DNA of 11,114 nucleotides from Pavlovales sp. CCMP2436. Lineage: Eukaryota; Haptophyta; Pavlovophyceae; Pavlovales. Made by a program: the position numbers and the translations under genes. The notes beneath the pieces were generated by a model that was not told the DNA's origin, searched no databases, and was given only the letters and a program-made list of their open reading frames with translations. This document shows, in pieces, positions 6,432 to 11,114 of the stretch. Position 1 is the first letter of the stretch, and every line of letters starts with the position of its first letter. The stretch covers positions 153,880-164,993 of the forward strand of contig MU631628.1 of NCBI GenBank assembly GCA_026770615.1, read 5' to 3'.

Positions 6432-6960
6432 CGGGTTGTAGGCGACAACTAAACCCTCGAGGTAGACGTGTTGACACCAATACAGGAGCATCTGGTGATG
6501 CCCAGGAGTGTGCACATCCGACGCAAGGGCGGGAATCTAGAAGAAGAAAAAAGGTCGATCGCGGTTGTAATTTGTATATTTATGATAGGGATTCAAGCTG
6601 GCGTCTGAAGTCCTGTCCTGGATGTTTCCTGGTCTGAGCGCTGCATCACTCATTGCATGCTGCGTGCCTTAGTCGGCTGCGCTGGCTTAGGCGCCACCGC
6701 GCGTGCCGATGGATCTTCGGTTGTATATAATAATAAATAGTTTGGCCATGAACGGCAAGCAGCTACAATAGTGAAGACTGATCCTGCCAGCTAGATCGAT
6801 TGCTCATCGCTAATAGCGATCTCAGCTGCTTCAGTCTTAAGTTCGTCGCCCCCTAAATGTTACACACTAGTTATTTCTCGACGCTTCAAGGGTCAGATAG
6901 AGACTTTTCTTTATGACAAGGAGGGAAGCTGTGGACGTCGACGTATAAATTTCTATTTTT
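6432..6960. other. 3' flank of AP2-like gene, no gene seen
   Basis: Composition falls toward AT, with TATA-like runs near 6722-6740. No convincing reading frame is present. The region holds the stem-loop at 6774-6838 and ends where the outer inverted repeat begins. Confidence 0.5.
6774..6838. ncRNA. Structured 65-nt imperfect hairpin
   Basis: AAGACTGA (6774-6781) pairs with TCAGTCTT (6831-6838), an inner AGCT pairs with AGCT, and AGATCG (6793-6798) pairs with CGATCT (6817-6822), leaving an 18-base loop. Three co-linear paired blocks around one centre exceed what I expect by chance. It could be a small structured RNA or a relic of a hairpin transposon. It does not match a tRNA. Confidence 0.3.
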
Positions 6961-7030
6961 GGCTAGACCCCTGAGCCTATTTAACCAGCTTTTTGGTCTA
7001 TTTAATAGGCTGCGTTCGGCACGCTGTAGC
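6961..7030. repeat. Outer inverted repeat, left copy
   Basis: GGCTAGACCCCTGAG (6961-6975) occurs exactly on the opposite strand at 9987-10001. Homology continues inward with gaps: CCTATTTAA, then CTATTTAATAGGC, then CACGCTGTAGC, against CCTATTCAA, CTATTCAATAGGC and CACGCTGTCGC in the right copy. The pair brackets about 3.04 kb containing the GGATCC element. Confidence 0.6.
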
Positions 7031-7119
7031 TGACGCACCGCGCGTCTGACACCCAGGGTCACCGCACATTGTCGTGGACGCCACGACATGGGGATAGCAA
7101 GGATTCAATCAGATTGACG

Positions 7120-7285
7120 ATGCGACATTTCGGTGGCCTATATGACATTCCCGAAATTTACAAAATTATCAGCATGGCAGACGCTGATACTACGTCGCTG
7201 CCGTTCGAGCCTGAGCCGCTCGCCGAGAGGCCACTTGACATCGGAGACTCGACGAGCGGTATCACCTGCACCTTGGCCACGCATG
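7120..7285 (+). pseudogene. Short ORF cut by the inverted-repeat element
   Basis: From the ATG at 7120 a frame reads MRHFGGLYDIPEIYKIISMA, then an acidic Pro-rich piece, up to the edge of the left arm at 7281. It continues into the arm and stops at 7392, so any original gene would be interrupted there. No family was recognised and the coding signal is modest. Confidence 0.25.
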
Positions 7286-7485
7286 AGGGGTTAAGGGCAC
7301 ATCCGGATCTGTTTTTCATATACTTCCGGATCCGTGTCGCGGAGGGGCCAGAAGCGGATTCGTGGGGTCAGAAGCGGATCCGTACGGGCTAAAAGCGAAT
7401 CCGCGCGCGCACTTGAGCGAAAAGCGGATCCTTCCAGCGCTCCAGAGCGAAAAGTGGATCCGCGAGGGCTGAAAAGTTGCAAACG
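7281..7485. repeat. Left arm of the inverted-repeat element
   Basis: It contains seven GGATC-type cores; five of these are full or near-full GCGGATCC units. The stretch at about 7433-7462 (CTTCCAGCGCTCCAGAGCG and a further GGATCC unit) is absent from the right arm. Further GGATCC units continue inward at about 7524 and 7547, beyond the matching part. Confidence 0.75.
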
Positions 7486-7754
7486 CTGTCCGAGTTGAGC
7501 CCGGACCTCGCGGAGGGAGAGAAGCGGATCCGCGGTACATTAGAAGTGGATCCCGACGCGCGAAAACCTCGAGCGCCAGCGCCGCATCGGCCCACCGCCG
7601 CGTCGGACCGCCGTCGCCAACGGCATGCAGATGCCATGCGGAGCAAAGCTACTGCAGCAGAGCAAGCGCTAGTGACGCGCTTTGCAGCTTCGCACACTGC
7701 TGACTGAGCAATAATCATAATTATATAGTCACAGCACCAGCGGCCATACCAACT

Positions 7755-8306
7755 ATGCAGTATGAGCCCATATCCCTAACGGACAGCATCGCCCAAATCG
7801 AGGCACCATCGGCAATACCATTTCTGCGGTATGAACCTATACCCTCAACGGACAGCATCGCTCAGTATGAACCCATATCCCCAACGGCCAAACCACCTAT
7901 ACAGCAAGAGCCCATACCCCCAACGGACACCAGTGCACTGACCACCCCTGCCAAACGAAGATGCCTGATGCGCAACCAACCTACGAATAATGAAGATTCA
8001 TTAACAGGTGTAAACCCGACCATACCCTCCATGCAGCCGAAGCCTACCCTCAGGCCCAGCCGAGGCCAGCAACGCTTACGCACATCAAACGTGGAAAAAC
8101 ACAACCAGAGACCGTCTCGAACCAAAATCTTATTACTACCAGGAGCAGCCAGTACCACCGAACCCAAAATAGGAACAGCCAGTCCCGCCATAAACCACGA
8201 ATCCGCAGCAGGCCCGTCACGCATGCACGCAATGATCCATGACAAGTCCGTCATATTCATGCACTACTCACGCACACTGCGCTCAGCAACCAAACAGGCC
8301 CTTTAA
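7755..8306 (+). CDS. Possible Pro/Ser/Thr-rich ORF inside the element
   Basis: An ATG at 7755 opens 183 codons to TAA. Residues 1-60 hold a degenerate repeat: YEPISLTDSIAQ, YEPIPSTDSIAQ, YEPISPT and QEPIPPTD, with the DNA repeat visible at about 7761, 7830, 7866 and 7905. The rest is Pro/Arg/Ser-rich and probably disordered, ending SRTLRSATKQAL. No catalytic motif (no DDE pattern, no reverse transcriptase YxDD) is visible. It may be element cargo, a decayed gag-like or accessory protein, or simply an open frame in a tandem repeat; the opposite strand is also open over much of it. Confidence 0.35.
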   Translation: MQYEPISLTDSIAQIEAPSAIPFLRYEPIPSTDSIAQYEPISPTAKPPIQQEPIPPTDTSALTTPAKRRCLMRNQPTNNEDSLTGVNPTIPSMQPKPTLRPSRGQQRLRTSNVEKHNQRPSRTKILLLPGAASTTEPKIGTASPAINHESAAGPSRMHAMIHDKSVIFMHYSRTLRSATKQAL

Positions 8307-8360
8307 ACCGGTCAGTCACCCAAGCTGTCACACCAGTCGGGCGAAAAACACCTAAAACCA

Positions 8361-8489
8361 AACATGAGCCAGCAAGCTCCAAGTCTTTAAAACGCAAACA
8401 TGAGCCAGCAAGCCCGCCACACCCCGCAACCCAAAGACCTGCGCCCGAGGCCCACCCCCGTCAAGGGGTGAGATAGAATGAGCCAGCAA
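8361..8489. repeat. ATGAGCCAGCAA triplicate
   Basis: ATGAGCCAGCAA occurs at about 8364, 8400 and 8478. The first two copies extend to AAACATGAGCCAGCAAGC. They are direct repeats inside the element, in sequence without a convincing gene. Confidence 0.55.
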
Positions 8490-9033
8490 ATAAGCCGCGC
8501 ATATTTGTGGCTTTTGCCTCCCGGGGAAAAAATCTTAACATATGCGAGCCAGGCTAGCGAGAAAATAATCTTTGGGATGCGCAAAGGTGGGCCGCACTCG
8601 CAGACGGTGCTGCATTTGTAGACGACGCGAGGGTGAGCAGTGGAGGTCGGTCAGCGCGCCAGTCGAGAGTCGTCAGTCGTCGATCGTCGTGTGGCTGAAC
8701 TGATCAGCGGTGGGGACGGTATCCGTGTGCTCGGGGTGAATCCCTGGATCTGAGTGTATTTTTCAACACTTAAATCCAGTGAGATCCTCCCAGGGACGGA
8801 CGTTGAACTAGAAACTTACACAATCAAACCTCCCTCATCAATTCACTGCTCTCTTACCAATTACTTTATGTGCAATAGGTCCATTGCGAACCTGCCTGTG
8901 TTGCCATCAAACTGCCCGCCGGCGGTAGCAATAGTCAAAGCCACGATTTGCGCTGCTGCATCGCCACCGTTTCCAGCGACGTCGTCTAACTGTTCGCCGC
9001 CTGCGCGCCACGCAAATACAGGCACACAAGACA
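8490..9033. other. Interior of the element, no gene seen
   Basis: A plus-strand frame from a GTG at 8754 is open into the right arm but has no ATG near its start and simply translates the GGATCC repeats, so it is not counted as a gene. A CAGTCG/GTCGTC-rich patch lies near 8660-8690. Confidence 0.4.
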
Positions 9034-9208
9034 CGTTTGCAGCTTGTCAGCCCTCGCGGATCCGCTTTTCGCTCAGGAGCGCGCTCGGATCCGCTTTTAG
9101 CCCGTACGGATCCGCTTCCGACCCCACGGATCCACTTCTGGCCCCTCTGCGACACGGATCCGGAAGTATATGTATAACGGATCCGGATGTGCCCTTAACC
9201 CCGCATGC
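9034..9208. repeat. Right arm of the inverted-repeat element
   Basis: It is the reverse complement of 7281-7485 apart from the 30-bp unit. It holds six GGATCC cores in a regular series, with GCTTTT or GCTTCC after the inner ones, then CGGAAG and CGGATG at the outside. Confidence 0.75.
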
Positions 9209-9334
9209 GGCTATACGCAAGGGTGTCGCTCGCTCCCCATCTGCGACACGGATCCGGAAGTATATGTATAACGGATCCGGATGTGCCCTTAACCCCGCAT
9301 GCAGCTATACGCAAGGGTGTCGCTCGCTCCCCAT
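9147..9334. repeat. 94-bp tandem duplication at the right end
   Basis: 9147-9240 and 9241-9334 are adjacent copies, differing only at 9209 (G) versus 9303 (A) by my count. The unit spans the outer two GGATCC cores, the GGGGTTAAGG end and 32 bp beyond it (CTATACGCAAGGGTGTCGCT and onward). The near identity means a recent duplication or an assembly artefact. Confidence 0.9.
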
Positions 9335-9794
9335 GCCGCCCAGGGCGCTCACTGGCTCGTGCCTATTGGTACCTCCTGAAATTTGTCTATTTAATAGGAA
9401 TGTTTTTTTAGTTAAAATATGCATTTAATTGAATGCATAATGTCACTCTCGTCGTTATGTACCGACGGCGTTGAAGGACGCGGGCGGAATAAATAATAAA
9501 ATTTAATTCGTAATAATTTATTTGGGCCGGGCGTGCGCATCAGGGACCAGGTTCGGAAACTTGGCGCGCTGAAGCTGCAGGGGGCTGGGAGCCCACCGAT
9601 GCGAGGGGCTGAGAGCCCACCGTACTTCAGTGTGATTGTGGGTGGGCGTGTGGGTGGGTGGGTGGGTGCGGGTGCATATGCGTGTGTGGGAATGACGAAT
9701 GGCGGGGGGCTGTAGTCTCGACTACGACCCCTGCCCAACGCCTTCTCTGGTGCGTGTTTAGGATGAAGCTCTCAAACCCAGACCTCTTGAAAAT
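9335..9794. other. Repeat-rich spacer, no gene seen
   Basis: It contains CTATTTAATAGG (9387-9398), an inverted TATGCATT/AATGCATA pair (9418-9439), an AATAAA-rich stretch (9488-9522), a direct repeat of GGGGCTGRGAGCCCACCG at about 9582 and 9605, and the (GGGT)4 tract. Open frames on both strands lack protein-like composition. Confidence 0.5.
9652..9666 (+). other. (GGGT)n G-quadruplex motif
   Basis: Four GGG runs separated by single T (9652-9654, 9656-9658, 9660-9662 and 9664-9666), with more GGG runs on both sides, match the tight-loop G-quadruplex pattern. Confidence 0.6.
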
Positions 9795-10042
9795 TGCTGA
9801 GCCGCTATATATATATGCTGAGCCGCTATATATATATATATAATTATCGAGGAGGTTTGGATGGGGTGGGGCTCTTTCTTTGCCTCTTGAGACCCTACCC
9901 TCCAAGGCTCAGCTCCGGAGAACGAACTAGAGAGAAATGGCGACAGCGTGCACATTGCCTATTGAATAGGTTTGAATAGGATCCGTCTCAGGGGTCTAGC
10001 CGTTTTCTAGTCCTAAATACATTTATATATAGCGGCTCAGCA
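9795..10042. mobile_element. Small hairpin (MITE-like) element
   Basis: TGCTGAGCCGCTATATATA occurs at 9795-9813, again at 9816-9834 (a 21-bp tandem copy), and inverted exactly at 10024-10042. The inverted ends enclose about 190-210 bp without coding sequence, which fits a miniature inverted-repeat element. It contains the right copy of the outer inverted repeat. No clear target duplication was seen. Confidence 0.5.
9940..10001. repeat. Outer inverted repeat, right copy
   Basis: This is the reverse-complement partner of 6961-7030. It holds CCTATTGAATAGG (9958-9970), a perfect odd palindrome, and CTCAGGGGTCTAGCC (9987-10001). Confidence 0.6.
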
Positions 10043-10525
10043 TGGTTCAACAGGTGTTGTTCACTCACTGACTTGGTCAACGTCAGACGTTAGTCCTGGC
10101 AGCAGGGATGGTGGTGGTAGAAGTGAGTCCTAAATATATTTACACAATGATCGAATAATCGACGACGCGCTCGGCATCGTCGGCACGTACGTTCACCGAC
10201 CTGTTTCGGTACCTCCCTCGGCTCAACCTTTTCGTCATCCCTTACAAATGATGACGCGATCGAGTACCGGATAAGAGAATCGTAGACTGACGCTTAGTCA
10301 GACGCTGACACCCGAGGTCTCTTGGGCGAAGAGACTGCGCTCCCGGCGGTAGAAGTGGCATCATACTCATAGCATAGCACTAGTGTTACATGTAACTACA
10401 CACTGTTGAGCCACTTATACATTTACTATGTACTTAAGATTTCGGCTGATCTGATCGACGCGATGCTCAATCATGGCATTACCTGCTGCACGCCCTAGCA
10501 ACTTATAACCTGCGATGAGTTCACT
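10043..10525. other. 3' flank of the methyltransferase gene, no gene seen
   Basis: No convincing frame. AGTCCTAAATAYATTTA is present at 10009-10025 and 10126-10142. A perfect seven-pair stem, GTCTCTT (10317-10323) with AAGAGAC (10329-10335) and loop GGGCG, lies downstream of the leftward methyltransferase gene. No tRNA fold was recognised. Confidence 0.45.
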
Positions 10526-11088
10526 TCAAGGTGGCCGCGCAGCTTTGAAGTGGGCGCGCCGGAAAATCAAGTTGACCTCGCATCCCCTCTTAGGACAGAA
10601 CTTATAAGTGACGGGCTCGAAGCCCAGCACCTTCATGAACGCAAACACTTGCTCGCAGGTGGCCTGGCCGACATAGAGCGGAGTGCACCTGGAAGGGACC
10701 ACCTCGAGAATGACCGTCTCGACACGGGCGAAGACGCGGGCCGGGACGGAGCGTAAGATGTCGAAGTCAACACCCTGCGCGTCGACTTTGAGCAGCCTTA
10801 TAGGCAGGTTGGGCGGTACCAAGTTGATGGCATCCGTGAGGGTGATACTGGGCACGACTCTCCTTTCGAGCGTCTTGCGGCAAAACCGACCCCATTTCGA
10901 ACCTGGGTTGACTTTGCGCAGGGACGAGCAGCCGGCGACATCGCTCACCGTGAACGTGAGTGAGCCCCCTGCTTCGCTGACTGCCAGCGGCAGAATGACA
11001 GCGCGCGGGTGGTGGTGCGCGAGCGGCACAGATCGGTCTGTCATGTTGTGGTGGTAGCGGGGCGTTCCCCTGGCCAATAGCACGGCGT
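10526..11088 (-). CDS. FkbM-type methyltransferase, C-terminal exon (partial)
   Basis: The minus-strand frame is open from the window edge to TGA at 10526-10528. It reads AVILPLAVSEAGGSLTFTVS, a CSSLRKVNPG loop, RRVVPSITLTDAI, then LLKVDAQGVDFDILRS and VETVILEVVP, ending LGFEPVTYKFC and NLIFRR. The series AVS-G-F, SITL-D, K-D-G-DFDIL and ILEV is the core of FkbM-family SAM-dependent methyltransferases, which usually O-methylate sugars or other small hydroxyl groups. The N-terminal SAM-binding Gly motif is missing and should lie beyond the window. A C13 tract followed by CAACAG at 11089-11114 looks like a splice acceptor, so I place the exon start at 11088. If not spliced, the frame simply continues off the edge as a Pro run. 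The substrate cannot be told. Confidence 0.75.
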
Positions 11089-11101
11089 CTGTTGTTCGTT
11101 C

Positions 11102-11114
11102 GGGGGGGGGGGGG
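11102..11114. repeat. G13 homopolymer at the window edge
   Basis: Thirteen G (C on the coding minus strand) end the window. As a C-rich polypyrimidine tract it fits the splice acceptor proposed for the methyltransferase exon. Such runs are also frequent sites of sequencing and assembly error. Confidence 0.6.

Larger units (their letters stand above)
7281..9208. mobile_element. Inverted-repeat (foldback-type) element with GGATCC-array ends
   Basis: The left arm 7281-7485 and right arm 9034-9208 are inverted copies: after setting aside a 30-bp extra unit on the left, I count about 14 mismatches over 175 bp. Both start GCATGxGGGGTTAAGGGCAC at the outside. Both are filled with units centred on GGATCC preceded by AGAAGC or AAAGC. 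The interior (7486-9033) holds one possible ORF (7755-8306) and no recognisable transposase, so the element is probably non-autonomous. GCATG stands outside GGGGTTAAGG on the left and, in direct orientation, outside CTTAACCCC on the right, so it may be a 5-bp target duplication; because the motif is near-palindromic it could equally be part of the arms. It cannot be assigned to a known superfamily from this sequence. Confidence 0.75.

Noticed and set aside
5646..6515. 289-codon minus-strand frame opposite the two-domain AP2-like gene
   Set aside because: Antisense shadow: the plus strand carries two clear AP2 domains and the minus reading shows no motif.
7290..7560. CRISPR-like array from regularly spaced GGATCC units
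   Set aside because: Repeat units are short and degenerate with no uniform unique spacers, and the array is mirrored at the other end; the eukaryotic context also argues against it.
8754..9428. 224-codon plus-strand frame across the right arm
   Set aside because: It starts at GTG and mostly translates GGATCC repeats and the 94-bp duplication; composition is explained by repeats.
9412..9905. Minus-strand Pro/His/Thr-rich and Tyr/Ile repeat frames
   Set aside because: They translate GGGT and TATA microsatellites; no ATG context or domain supports them.
6961..10042. Retrotransposon with LTRs
   Set aside because: The long repeats are inverted rather than direct, and no reverse transcriptase, integrase or protease motif was seen.
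10180..10340. tRNA-like folding near GTCTCTTGGGCGAAGAGAC
   Set aside because: Only one or two hairpins form; there is no T-arm TTCRA motif or acceptor pairing.

Overview
The window looks like nuclear DNA of a GC-rich unicellular alga. A haptophyte or a similar secondary-plastid alga is my best guess, but it is only inferred. The reasons are proteins with AP2/ERF-type DNA-binding domains, an F-box/ankyrin-type gene, a ubiquitin fold, very GC-rich Pro/Ala/Gln minisatellite coding, likely spliceosomal introns with C-rich acceptor tracts, no bacterial operon layout, and AT-richer mobile-element debris. No rRNA, tRNA or CRISPR array was seen.

Layout: 1-240 and about 999-1800 are GC-rich minisatellites that encode Ala/Pro/Gln-rich sequence. 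Between them (about 371-998) lies a broken F-box/ankyrin gene. At 1820-2047 the Pro/Ala/Gln-rich reading frame runs into a gap-free 76-residue divergent ubiquitin ending in RMRGG; coding potential then continues in another frame to about 2413. A three-domain AP2-like protein occupies 2667-4217 and probably contains one short in-frame intron. 4697-5460 is ambiguous, with minus-strand coding character but shifting frames. A second, cleaner AP2-like gene with two domains lies at 5682-6431, below a perfect 20-bp palindrome.

From about 6450 to 10500 the DNA is repetitive. An inverted-repeat element (7281-9208) has arms of about 205 and 175 bp built of units centred on GGATCC. Its left arm carries an extra 30-bp unit, and the outer end of its right arm is tandemly duplicated (94-bp unit). 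It encloses a possible 183-residue ORF. A second, outer inverted pair (6961-7030 with 9940-10001) brackets it, suggesting nested insertions. A small hairpin element (9795-10042) overlaps the outer right arm.

The right edge (10526-11088, minus strand) holds the C-terminal exon of an FkbM-type methyltransferase, cut by the window end. The two AP2-like genes may form a local regulatory pair, but nothing ties the remaining genes into one pathway. The most unusual items are the embedded ubiquitin-like domain and the GGATCC-array inverted-repeat element.
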